DNA of 64,000 nt. It comes from Aspergillus flavus. Lineage: Eukaryota > Ascomycota > Eurotiomycetes > Eurotiales > Aspergillaceae. The notes below the pieces were generated by a model. That model saw only the letters and a program-made list of their open reading frames with translations, had not been told where the DNA came from and did not search any database. Where the stretch lies: positions 4,216,001 through 4,280,000 of the forward strand of contig NC_092405.1 of the NCBI RefSeq assembly GCF_009017415.1. The letters are read 5' to 3'. Within the stretch, counting starts at the first letter, position 1. Each line of letters opens with the position of its first letter. Position numbers and translations under genes: made by a program. Shown in pieces: positions 1 through 10,739 of this stretch.

Positions 1-15
1 AGTCAAACGACTTAT

Positions 16-1746
16 TTACTCCTTGTCGCCAGAGTCGGCCTTCTTGGCGGCCTTCTTCTTGTTGTTCTTGTTCTTCTTGGAGCCAGTCGACTTGGACAGA
101 GGACGCTCAAGGATCTTGAGGATTTCCTCATCCTCGATCTTCTTATCAGACTTGACCTTGGTGAAATCAGGTGCGGCGGGAGCAGTGAGCTTAGTGATAC
201 CATTCTTGGTGATAGCTACATATCGGTCAGTCAAAAGAAAGCAGGACTATGGGAGGAAAGGCTCTGGAGGTTCCTCTGATGCCAGATTATAGATGAACAT
301 ACCAATGGTAGTCAAGAGGCGGGAGACAGGGGCGTTGTCAGCATCACCGGCAGGCTCGTACTGTCTCAGGACACCACCACGGACACACTCGACGACACCA
401 ACCTTAGCGGCCTTCTCATCATCTAGCTGGCGCAAGCTGAAGGGGAACTGGCCGAACTTCTTGACGATCTCCGAGAGAGTCTGTCTCGAGCTGGGACGCT
501 TGAGGCCGTAGGTGGTAGTGGTACGGCGGTGGAGGGTAGAACGGAGGGGCAGAGTCTTGACCTTTCCGGAGCCAAGGGAGAGACCAATCTCAACACCCCA
601 AACCTCACCAACGTCGGGGACACCCTCACCCTTCACACCGGTGCCGGGGGAGAGAATGATCTTCTTCTCGGCCTCGATCTCGTTGCGCTCGAAGAGCCAG
701 CTGGTGGTGTTCTCAACCACGTTGCAGTCGTAGGCCTTAGCAACCTTCTCGATCAGCTGGGAGATCTGGGCCTGAGTAGGAGCCCTCTCGGCGGCAGCCT
801 TCTTCTTCTCCTCCTCGGTACCGGTAGCCAGAAGGCCAGGGGGCACCATGAGACGGAGCAAGAGCTCGTTGGCATAGTGAGTCGCGGTAATGAGGTCAGC
901 CTCGCGGCCGGTCACCTCGTCCTGGCCGACAACAACCTGGTCGCAAACAATGGTTCCGAAGCCATCGATCTGGGCACCGAGCTGAATCTTAGCGATTTCA
1001 CCGGCCTTCAAGGTAGTCTCGGCCTCCTGGGCATCGGAAACCAAGGGAGTGTATGGGGTCACATGGGAGCTGGGAGAGACAGTCGTGGGGTGACCGACAC
1101 CTTTTCCGAGAACGACTTGTTAATGTCATGCGCATTGGGCTTTTAACTAGCGGTAACATGGACTACGATGGTAACGCACCCTTGGTGATCTTCTTGCCCT
1201 TGTAGACCTTAGCGATTTCCTCTTCGAGAAGCTCGTCACCCTTCTGGCAGATCTCAACGATCTTGGCTCCCTCCACACACAGGGCTAAAGAACCGGATTA
1301 GAATATGAATCTAGACCATGGAGACGGCGGGCTCGCCACGGTATGTAAGCCCGGAAACTACGCACCTGCGACGGCGTCGAGGACCTTGTGTGAGATAGTG
1401 GCAGCAGTCTTGTACTTGGTCAAGGTGTCGGGGTTGTTGAGGGTGTAGTCTGAGATTGGTTCGAGATTTTGATTAGTTATGACACAGCGCTCCAGAGGGT
1501 ACATCAAATAGCAGTAGAAGCGCCCGTAGAAAGAGGAAATAAGTTATCCATTAAGCTCCCGTGTTCCTCTACAGCTTTCGAGCTGCTAAACGTGCCGCCA
1601 ACCGAACCCACGCCATGACAATGAAGCACGCGGGAAGGAAACCCACAAAACGACGGAGCCTTTTTTTTAATCGGCAGAAAGAGGAGGGGTACTCAGAGTG
1701 AACACTTACCAACCTCGGCAGGCTGCTGGGCCTGGGTGTCAGCCAT
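16..1746 (-). CDS. cdb4/EBP1-like protein (PA2G4 family, M24 metallopeptidase fold)
   Basis: Five exons: 1710-1746, 1366-1449, 1180-1284, 303-1100 and 16-215, giving 407 residues. The product matches the proliferation-associated 2G4 / curved-DNA-binding 42 kDa family, which has a methionine-aminopeptidase-like fold but no peptidase activity and binds nucleic acid and pre-ribosomes. What shows it: the early stretch DYTLNNPDTLTKYKTAA followed by AGACVEGAKIVEI-type sequence (here ALCVEGAKIVEIC), then KKITKGVGHPTTVSP, VTPYTPLVSD and IDGFGTIVCDQVVV. The tail is a lysine-rich block ending KKAAKKADSGDKE. The start is the first ATG of a short first exon (MADTQAQQPAEV), and every junction keeps phase. 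The length is normal for the family. Probably constitutive; nothing regulatory was identified. The exon 4/5 junction (303/215) rests on restoring the conserved ITKNG sequence. Confidence 0.88.
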
Positions 1747-2518
1747 TGTGTATAGTATAAATGATCCTCGCTGTGGTGCGAGGAGTCGATAACGATCAAA
1801 GAGGCACTAATCTGGCGGACGTTGGGAGCTCACAAGGAGAAGAAGGAAAAATGGGCTGAAACGGAGCTGGAGAACTCAAATGGAGTCAAGTATTTACTAG
1901 TAAAGAGGAGTCCTTCCTTTCCTTACGTAGCAGTACACATTACGAGGTGTCAGCGGGGTCTTTTTCTTGGATTTTTTGTCCGCGCGGGTGGGGTTTTTGC
2001 AGAATGATTTCACTGCAAGTAGGGCTTTGTATTGGTATTACCAGAACGTCACGAGACCGCCTGCCGCAATGTTCTCATCCTTTCTTTGCTACTAGCAAGT
2101 TTTTTCGCAATTTCTCGAAGCTTTAGATGGTCTTTTCTTTTCCAGTCGAAAGCTACTAGCCGGTCTTTTCTGTCCTATTCAGCTTAGGCAGTTATAGGAT
2201 ATCTTCAAGATTCAGGTACTCTTTGACTACACACAATGCCCTATGATATGAAGGGTAAATGTGTGGGTATCATTCATTGGATCTTAAGTAAGGCACAGCC
2301 CGCGGAGCAGAAATGAAGCTCCTTGTATGACATCACCAAATGGTCACTTAATGCAATTTCGAACCCTTTCCATCCGAGCTCAAGTTCGAGAGCTCAGTTC
2401 CCATTTTACTCATCTTTTTTACTTAGAAGAGGGATATAATCTAATAACAAACTGATTTAAATGAACACAGAGCTATTACTTTCAAATTTGGCTTAATGTC
2501 CACTTCTCGCCACCCAAC
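1747..2518. other. Intergenic, cdb4-like promoter side
   Basis: Shared upstream space of the cdb4-like gene (-) and the tRNA (+). No ORF with family resemblance is seen. The short ORF at 1822-2007 has no recognisable features. Confidence 0.5.
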
Positions 2519-2633
2519 GGTCCTATGGGGTAGTGGTTATCCCACCGGATTTTGATGAACAATATACATGTCCTGTATATGTGTAGGAAGATCGAAGCTT
2601 CCGGTAACGCCGGTTCGAATCCGGCTAGGACCT
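2519..2633 (+). tRNA. tRNA-Gln (anticodon UUG) with a 43-base intron
   Basis: The acceptor stem GGTCCTA (2519-2525) pairs perfectly with TAGGACC (2626-2632). The D arm is GGG..CCC around AGTGGTTAT. The anticodon stem CCGGA pairs with TCCGG, and the loop carries TTG at 2552-2554, read as UUG for glutamine codon CAA. The T arm is GCCGG-TTCGAAT-CCGGC. After position 37 an intron of about 43 bases (2556-2598) interrupts the loop at the canonical nuclear tRNA intron site. It contains a perfect 7-base inverted repeat, ATATACA..TGTATAT. The internal box A and box B promoters lie in the D and T arms. Confidence 0.95.
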
Positions 2634-2636
2634 TTG

Positions 2637-2648
2637 TTTTTCTTTTTT
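2637..2648 (+). terminator. RNA polymerase III terminator of tRNA-Gln
   Basis: T5 (2637-2641) and T6 (2643-2648) runs begin four bases past the tRNA 3' end, as expected for Pol III termination on the transcribed strand. Confidence 0.8.
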
Positions 2649-2820
2649 CCTCTTTGTATCAGTGACTGTATAGTCGTCAGATAGCTCTTCCCAGCAGTAT
2701 ATATTATAAACAAATGAAGAATGGTGTCCTATCTTTACACATTCGCTCAAAAAAAAATTACATTACATCTGAGTTCCTGCTGCAGTAACTTCAAAACTAT
2801 ATCCAGCACAGCTAAGCGCT

Positions 2821-4392
2821 TCATAAATGCAAAACAACGCCACCGTCGGAGCTCCGCGGAGCATACCGAACACCGTACCTATTTGTACGAAGACTGAAAC
2901 GATTGGAGTCAGAGCTGATAGTGCTGTAGAAGACAGGGTCGCCACTTACGTCCAGTACAAGCAGCCCGTACAGTTGAACTGGCAACTACGAATAAAATCC
3001 TCCACATCTCTCTTGACTCCTAGAGATAGTGAGAATCTATCCTCTTCTTCGATCCCATCCATCAATTGGTTGGCCGCTATATTGAACCGACCCACAGATT
3101 GGATGAGCGACCGGATTGCATTGTCTATAGCTGCTTGTGGGCTCCCTAGCGACATGCATAGGATAGGGATAAGGCTATAGATGGTATCCTGAGCCTGAAT
3201 TCATCATTAGGGCTGGTTAACCGACGAGCTAGTCAATCATTAGACGTACCATTTCTTTTTTCAAGGAGTAAATGTCATTGACTCTTCCATGGAGAAATGA
3301 ATGTAAGTATGCAGCTTTGACTATGACTGGGGCATTCTTTCTTGACGAGAAATTGCTTACATTGAAGCGATAACGTTCACCTCATTCCACATTGTTCTCA
3401 TATCGTGATCCTCCATGATAGCACAGGGTATTACTGACCGAAGACTATATCTTTATCGGGCAGCCGCGGTGTCAGTCATGAACTTAAAACATCAATATGT
3501 ACTCACTCATTAACAGCACAAATCACACCAACTGCGCTGGTGCCCATTCGCACTCTCCAGTATTCCTCGAGACTAGGAATGTGTCCTTCCAGTTTTGCTT
3601 TCTGCTCCATATGCGACGTTACCATGAAAAGAGACATCTCCCTAAGAAATCTGTGCCGTTGCTCTGAAGACCAAGGAGGTTAGAGTCATTTCAGATTCAG
3701 ACAGAAGAACAAAGTAATAGGCAAAAGCAGCAACGAACCATAAGTATATGCGTCACGAAGCGCTTCGCCAATCACATCAAAACTTTGGACAATAGGGTCG
3801 TCAGGCACAAAAATAGAGTCATTGTAACTACGAGGTAAGCCTTCAGTGATATCCAGGTCAAGGCACTGAGCCACAAAGTAAAGAGTTTCACGGCGATACT
3901 GCTCAGCAGCTTCAAAGTCGTTGCTCAGGGAACGTTTTGTGTCATCAATTTGGTCATCCCAGGTGACGAGCCAAAGGGATAAGAAGGCGAGAATATATAG
4001 TTCATTGAAGCCAGCCAGGGGCCACCGGGTCGAGGCAAGATGAGCAAAGTCACACCTCTTAAGCTTTGTAGCCTTCGCTGGCTCTGGGAATAGGCTTTTT
4101 GAAAATTAGTATTGAACGTTTTCAAAAATATAAACGAAAGAAAGAAATGGCCCATAGAACGAAGCAGAGATGTATGACGTAGTATGAAGAAGTATCAAAC
4201 AGTATGTGATGATCGATGGAATCGAGCACTATACCTGTCAATTCTTGCATTCATCACAGGAACCAAGGCCCTCCAGTGAGGATTAACAGCACCAGGCCAA
4301 GATGAGAAAATGGGTAGTAGGTTCGGAACAGAGACAGGCTGTGCCCTGAGACGCTTGATCAGCTGAGAGTGAGTATTGATATGTGTCTCCAT
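2821..4392 (-). CDS. Class I terpene synthase (sesquiterpene cyclase type)
   Basis: Seven exons: 4235-4392, 3739-4094, 3507-3663, 3361-3444, 3250-3283, 2950-3194 and 2821-2893, giving 368 residues, normal for a fungal class I terpene cyclase. These enzymes ionise a prenyl diphosphate (usually farnesyl diphosphate) with three magnesium ions and cyclise the cation. Motifs are complete: aspartate-rich DDQID at residues 99-103 after LWLVTW; NSE triad NDIYSLKKE at 254-262, about 155 residues downstream; and an RY pair at 350-351 (LRTNRY). Exon 5 is only 34 bases and carries the NSE motif; its acceptor (3284) is the one that restores SIVNDIYS. No frameshift or stop is seen, so the gene looks functional. 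The neighbours are a GH28 gene and decayed sequence rather than tailoring enzymes, so the product stays unassigned. Confidence 0.93.
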
Positions 4393-5802
4393 GTTTCCCA
4401 GAGGGATGTGGTCAGTTTCAACTAAATAGGAGAACGATGAAAGGTGTGATTGTACTGTCCACTCCCTGTCATGCGCTGGGCGTATCTCTCCTATTTATCT
4501 AGTCTCCATCTACGCTGGAGATGCTGGATACCCTGGTGGCTTCTGGCTATACTAAGGAGAATAAGGGCCTGAATACCTTGTTAATTCAGGAATTGAGTTG
4601 AGCCATGGAAACTAGGGTGTTTCCCCAGCCAGGGATTCTAGTGAAGGATTCACACTTTCCAAGTACTAAGTATCAGAACGGGCAAGTCTAGGAGCTCTGA
4701 AGTACTAATACCAATCTACGAAAACAGCATAGCCAATCCGAACGGATTTACAAACCATCAATCTTCCCAAATGACCCCTTATGTCCGTATGCATGACACC
4801 GTTGCCTAGGCAGGGTGAACAGGATAGAGATATGATAAGAAGGAGCCACTAATACTTTAGCGCTATCCAGCAGACGTAGTTGCTGATCAATAACAATTTG
4901 GGCATGCAGGGTGAGCTCCAAGAACTGTATAACAGTGAGACAAGTCTCAGCTTGCATGATGAGATCCAAGGGAAGATCTTTGCGTGGTCAAGATCTAGCT
5001 GCATGAGAGTGATACTAATGGCGTGATAGATATCCAAGGAAAGCCGACGCAGATCAACGGCTTCCGTAGATCATGAACAAGGTGAGTATACACGACGAAC
5101 CACGTGGGAAAAATGCTATACCCAATGACCCATAAGCTATATTAGAACGAGACATGGAGCTTACTGATTGCTGGCCAATGGCGATATAATGAAGATCACG
5201 AGGGCGGAGTTCTGGCACGCTAGTTGGTGAGGTGAGACACGGAACCATTAAAGGATTCAAAGGGTTAATGGGAGTCGATCGTTGCAAGGTGGCGATGATA
5301 TCGCACCGATGTTGTAATGCCATCCACTTATTCCTACGGCTTGGAAGATTTCCAGAAAATATGGCGATTCCGAGCTTAGCCTAAACACAGTGTCACTTTT
5401 TGACCAGGGGTACGTACTCCGTACTAGCTGAGAGGGTGCGTGCACGGAGTGGTCAGTGACAGTGGGTAGTAGCCCTTTCATATTAGCAGGTTTAACATAA
5501 CTCTGCCCTTATAGCTACTAGATGTGTACATACCTTATACCGTTAACCACAGTCTTATTTCAGAGAGTGGAAATTAGCTATTTCTACTTACTAAAAGCAG
5601 GAAAGTTTTTAAAAATGATAGTTAAGGTGCTTGTGGTATTAGTACGTCAGTGCCTCGGTCGAGCTTTCACCGAGCACTCCCCGAAATTGCGCGATGCTCC
5701 GGATTTTCCTAATATAATGTAGTGACAACCCAATGCTAATTCTTATTCTTTCATTCTTCGGCCTGGATACATGTCTGCCTCCTACTGTAACGTTAATCGG
5801 CT
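4393..5802. other. Non-coding interval with a possible decayed gene
   Basis: Separates the terpene synthase start from the GH28 stop. The first part is the terpene synthase promoter. Between about 4748 and 5483 the minus strand shows protein-like stretches in several incompatible frames (see the separate entry). One GTACTCCGTAC word lies at 5414-5424. No intact gene is supported. Confidence 0.5.
4748..5483 (-). pseudogene. Possible gene relic, unidentified
   Basis: On the minus strand, amphipathic protein-like segments occur in different frames: one around 5060-5330 (with PTSVPELRPRDLHYIAIGQQS), one around 4850-5035 (DIYHAISITLMQLDLD) and one around 4750-4970 (MQAETCLTVIQFLEL, then IDQQLRLLDSAKVLV). 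The helical leucine/glutamine character recalls the C-terminal part of fungal Zn2Cys6 regulators, but no cysteine cluster is present and no phase-consistent splicing joins the pieces. It could equally be chance open frames. It lies directly upstream of the terpene synthase, where a pathway regulator might once have sat. Confidence 0.22.
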
Positions 5803-7374
5803 TCAACACTCTCCCGTTGCACTTCCTCCTTCACAGACCGCGCCTGTACATTCAAAGCCCTTCTGATTCTCCACATTTCCACATAGATATTCTGAAGCCG
5901 CCGTTCCATTTTTCAGTTCCAGATTGATACCAGAGAGCGCAATATCAGTACATGGCGCAACGGCACTGCACTGGAGACTTGCGACTCGATTGGATTCTGT
6001 TGTACCGCTCAGGTTAAGTACCGAGATATCACGGACCTGGAACTCCGAGTTTGTGCAATTGCCTTCCCCAGGGGCACCGCTGAAACGAGTACACTGCGAG
6101 ATTGCAAACGCAGCCCCACGAAGAGACGTAGCTTTAAGGTCTTTGGCCGTAACATCGGAGATGTCTACATAATTGATGCAATTAGCTTTCCTGTTTGAAA
6201 GTATATAGTGTGTGTAAGTGTGTTCTCTAAATGCAAACTTACATCCGAGGCCACCTCCGCCACCATTAGGTGGATAGCCGTTCTGATCAGCCGTCCATGT
6301 TTTGACATATATCTATTCATCATAGATGCTCGTCAATAAAAGGAATCGATACATGTCTTGTGGGGTTTACCTACCGCATGAAGGGTATTGTGAAAGTTGA
6401 CATTGCTCACTTTGAGCCTCTCGATGGTTTCGAACTGATCCTTGTACTGTCCGATGCTACCCAATGCAATTCCCAAACCATTGTAGAGATTGGAGTTTGT
6501 GATGGTGATGTCCGTGCTGTTGCCCTTGAGTGAGATACTATCATCGCCATTGTACACAGTCCAGTTGTTGAATGTGATATGGGAGGATCGTATGGTATCT
6601 GCTCCATCCGTGTTTGCTAGTTCAGGTCAGTGATGTGGTTTTTGTGTAGGCCCAAAATAAGGCACTTACAGCTCGAGACAACATTTCCAGTGTTGTTCAC
6701 GAGTATGCTGTCGAATTCAACATGATGACTATATATGATAGACATTGTCCTGCCGGAGTCTTAGTTCAAGACTTTGGGTGAGGGATCAAAGACTACCTTA
6801 CCACATCTGGCTGCGTAAGAACCTGAGACCCCGAACCACTGAATTTGTGAGACCGTTGAATGTGATAGCGTGTGGTCGACCGGGATAGTTGGAGGTATTG
6901 GGCTGTTCTTTTATCCATTGATACCAGGTGTCTCCGTTGCCATCCAGCGTTCCTATACCATGGCCATCGATCCGAACATTATTTCCTCCAAGAATGAAAG
7001 CAGTGGATTGGTTCTGATACCCGACTGGTAAAGAGTGATTCAACCAGTATTGAATATTCGTACCCCACTAGAGAATCCAGCGTAAACTTATGCAACTAGA
7101 GATGAATAAGGACTGGGAGAAAACATACCAGCAGTGTTCCTCCAAGGTCAATGTCGACATCCTCCAGCCACGTAATGTTCATAACAGAACCGATATGGTA
7201 TGTCGTTGGCTTAAATACTACCTTTCCTCCACGACCACATTTTTTAAAAGCATGTACAATCGCAGGGGCATCATCGGTGGCGTTGGAGCCTCCAGCCGGC
7301 ACGACACAAGTTTCTCTAGCCGCAGACACACATGCCAACGCAGCAAGGACACAAAACACACGTGAAAGAAACAT
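5803..7374 (-). CDS. Secreted GH28 exo-type pectinase (exo-polygalacturonase/rhamnogalacturonase-like)
   Basis: Six exons: 7129-7374, 6802-7067, 6670-6749, 6375-6616, 6243-6312 and 5803-6185, giving 428 residues. A signal peptide covers about residues 1-18 (MFLSRVFCVLAALACVSA). GH28 enzymes hydrolyse galacturonan or rhamnogalacturonan through a right-handed beta-helix. Catalytic acids are present: NTDGAD (D201) and NGDDS (D222, D223). The third motif, normally GHG, reads GLG at 244-246 (GLGIALGSIGQY), and the RIK site is replaced by YVKTW (280-284). Loss of the GHG histidine is seen in exo-acting rhamnogalacturonan branches of the family, so classic endo-polygalacturonase activity is unlikely. 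Several N-glycosylation sequons and a cysteine-rich C-terminus fit secretion. The start is the ATG beginning the signal peptide. Substrate is inferred only. Confidence 0.9.
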
Positions 7375-10300
7375 TGTTATCAATTGCGCATATCAGACTA
7401 TTGAAGAGACCTGTTCTGACCAGATCCATAATAAGACAGCTAGCTGTCGGCTATCGCATGAGCCTTAAGTATGTATATTGGTAATAGTGGTCTGATCCAT
7501 CTCCTCCACGCATGCATCCGTATTGGACTGACGATCTCGAAGGGTCGGAGTTTATTCTTGCACGAATGGAATGGCTACCAGTGCTCAGTCACAGGAGGCG
7601 CTATCTGGAACGACCAGCGACTGGGATTCTCGTTCCTGGCTTTGTGGGGGAAATGCGGGGTGTCATGAACTATTCAATCGGGTTTCGGTCGATTTCATAG
7701 CGAGGGACTGATATGAACCCAGGTCTACTCGCTACGGAGTATAGATCACGAGAATAACATGAGATCAACGCTGGCACAGCCCCTGAAAGTGTTGGGCCTG
7801 GGTCCGGCCAGTCTCCCTCGCTTAGACTTTAACCCGGTGTGACTGCAGCCAAGATTTATCAAAGTGCTGGGTAGCTTTATGACCAAGAGAGCTAGGTTGA
7901 TTCGTTCAGGACAGCGAAGTCCCATTGCAGACAGATGTCCAGTGAGTAAATGTCTTTTCTTCTCAGAAAGCGACTGTTAAATTCCATAATGGTGTTTGCA
8001 CATCTGTCTAAAACCATTCAAGTGAGAACCTAAATTGTCTCATTGTAGCTTTTCAAAGTAAGTAGACCTAACTGCATGTATTTGGGTTTTCCGTTCATCC
8101 TTAATCCCCAGAAAGAGTCGGTAAGGGCCGAGCAAAACTGTAAAAGAGTTGAGAAAGGGTCGTGGTCACAGACGCCGAAGTGCGTACCCAAAACCAACGG
8201 GTGAGTGCGCGTGGACGGATCACTAGCTGAGCTTGCCGTAAGCCGAGAAGGGCATGGGCCGCAGGGCGAAGGATCCCTTACCAAGACTCCGCAATACGCC
8301 CGTACTCTCGAGATAATCTTAAAGAATGCGGGACTATAATAGGAGTGCATTATAGCCACGGCGCGATCCTGAAAGGTCATACCATCTGCAAGACCTCCTT
8401 ACAATTGAAAGGAATCCTTGCATCGAACTCTAATTCGATACTTGCAGCATCTCCAATTTCGAATTGGTTAAGCCACGACGGGTATGGAGACAATAACGAC
8501 ACTGGAGATTACGATACTCACTTATCTACACTTGACTAGTCATAGAAAGTTATTGATTTTCGAGGATCAACGTGCTGACGTCTTCGGACTTTGACCATGT
8601 GGAATTGTATACAGCTTTTCACTGTGCTGATCATCCCACGCCAGACAGTCTCCCATCAACGTCAGTAATCCTAGCCCTGAAAGTTTGGACTTAATGACAA
8701 TAGGTCCGGTTTGCCAAGAAAAGAGTCACGGACGTGGTTGACGCCCCGTTCATGATAGGAGGTCAAATCGACGAAGGATTGTGGGCAGAGCTAGATACAG
8801 CTTGGCGTATGCGAATGTGCAGGATTTGAAGAGATTGATTAGGTAGGTAAAACGGGTTCCGGAAATGGTCACCTACCTTACATGTGGGCTCCTTTGCTAA
8901 ATGGGATGAAGCACCGGATTGCACACCGAGAGGCGTCAAACCAGCGCTCGACCTCGGATACTAGTGGCTCATCATTTATCACGGTACAGTATATCAACGG
9001 GTAGCATACGAACATGGACCTAGTTATGGGTCAGCTTGTGCATGCACACGATGGGTATTATCAGCAGCATGCCCTAGAGGCTAGCAGGGATCGGCCATTC
9101 GTCATGGATCAAGCTTATCCAAGTTATAAGCGCAATCTAGACATTCCTAGGGCCGTTGATCGTATTGTTTCACGAAATGAGGCAGGATGAACGAATATCA
9201 CTTGAATAAAGCTTCGTTCTCGCCCTCCTGTCGCAACCGGGCCATGCTCTTCTCGTGAGAAGGTAATGATCTTCTGCCAATAATTTGGAAGAATTGTGAA
9301 GTCTCGTCGGTCGAAGACTTTTCCGTACATCATATGGTTAGAAGGTGTCGACTTTAGATTTGAGCTTGTTCCCGGATTCCTCTATGTTCTACACGAGACG
9401 GTATTTTGGCCCCTCGTTCAAGGGTATTCATACACCGAATAAACATTCAGCAGAGCACGCATATCGAGATAAAAGTGCTCAATCATCCATAAGGGAAGGA
9501 GATCAGTAACATGTGAAAAACTGGGAAACTGTTCTTCCAACTGCATAGTCTTTCTCCAATCTTCAACCACTCGTTAACTATTGACTGAGAGGAAGTCTAG
9601 GTCAAGCGTTTCAAAAGCGAGTGTGCCGGTTGTTGAAAGCTGTGAATACCAGTAATAACTCTGATGGCTCACTACTTTCTAGGCTTTACGACAAAAATGC
9701 CTACCAACCACTTCACTTGACGATCAGATTGGGCCTTGCCCCGCAGCAACGATGTGCATTTTCAATCTCCCCTTCCAGTAGATGCCATGGTTTTCAGTTC
9801 CATAACCACCAAAACCGGTATTCATTGGTCAGCCTCATGGCATGATAAGGCATATGTGCATAGTTAAATACACACATGCGAGCTGAGTAACTGTCAATTT
9901 CACCACCGGTGGATACTGGTCGTGACAGGCCAGGCTCAGAGCTTTGTAAATATCGTACTAGTAAAAGTCTGGCCAGGGCATAGATAAATAACTAATGCAC
10001 TGGCCTTTCTGTGTGCAACACGAGGTGGGGATGAGCGCGGGACACATAACTACTTCTGCGGGCAACACAGATCGACGGTGATGGCCGTGGGATTAAGCAG
10101 CGAGCTCTACTGATATGACAAACCAACTATGATTATTGGTGGAGTTTAGCGACGTACTTTTAAGACAACTAACTTGACTAAAAGTCTTCCTCCTGTCGTC
10201 ATGTTCACCGTGCTAATAATCCCTCATACAAAGATGGCTAGAACGGTATGAGTGACGGTCGAATCTATACATGTTAATGGAGTGATTAAACTACAATGTA

Positions 10301-10739
10301 CGAGACCAGGGACTTTGTGCACCTTGGCTCCATCTCAGTGCTAGTGGTATACAGGAAAGTAATCATTCACTGCTTAGAAACTTGCATGTATGTATATATG
10401 TGCACATTTACTATACTATCAGTCAGCACGATTTTTTCCGGTTCATCTGCGTGACCCAGTAGCTAAGTCCATTTAGATTTAGAACTCAAAACGACAGTCA
10501 AGGACCTCCAATATAACAGGCAACATGTCGATCCCTCAAGATAGTGCTTGTTTTGAGACAAGAGAAACAATCTAGGTTAGCATCAGAACTATACTAATAT
10601 ATCTCAATCATGTGTGACTTCTCCCATTGTTTTTAGGGTTCTCCTGGACAGTGGTGCTACTATCTTCTGTTCTTACACAAGATATAAACATGGTATTCCG
10701 CTTGTTTCACGCAGAATTTAACACATCACAACCGCTTTC
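7375..10739. other. Gene-poor interval, 3.4 kb
   Basis: I find no gene I can support here on either strand. Open frames (for example 8030-8380 minus, 9124-9333 minus) lack family motifs and splice-linked continuation. A TACGGAGTA word lies at 7733-7741 and a small inverted repeat (CCAATT-TCG-AATTGG) near 8452-8466. The 3' part presumably holds the promoter of the rhodopsin-like gene. Old decayed sequence is likely but not identifiable by eye. Confidence 0.4.

Noticed and set aside
8030..8380. 116-codon minus-strand frame in the gene-poor interval
   Set aside because: No recognisable motif, no splice-linked extension, composition like its surroundings.
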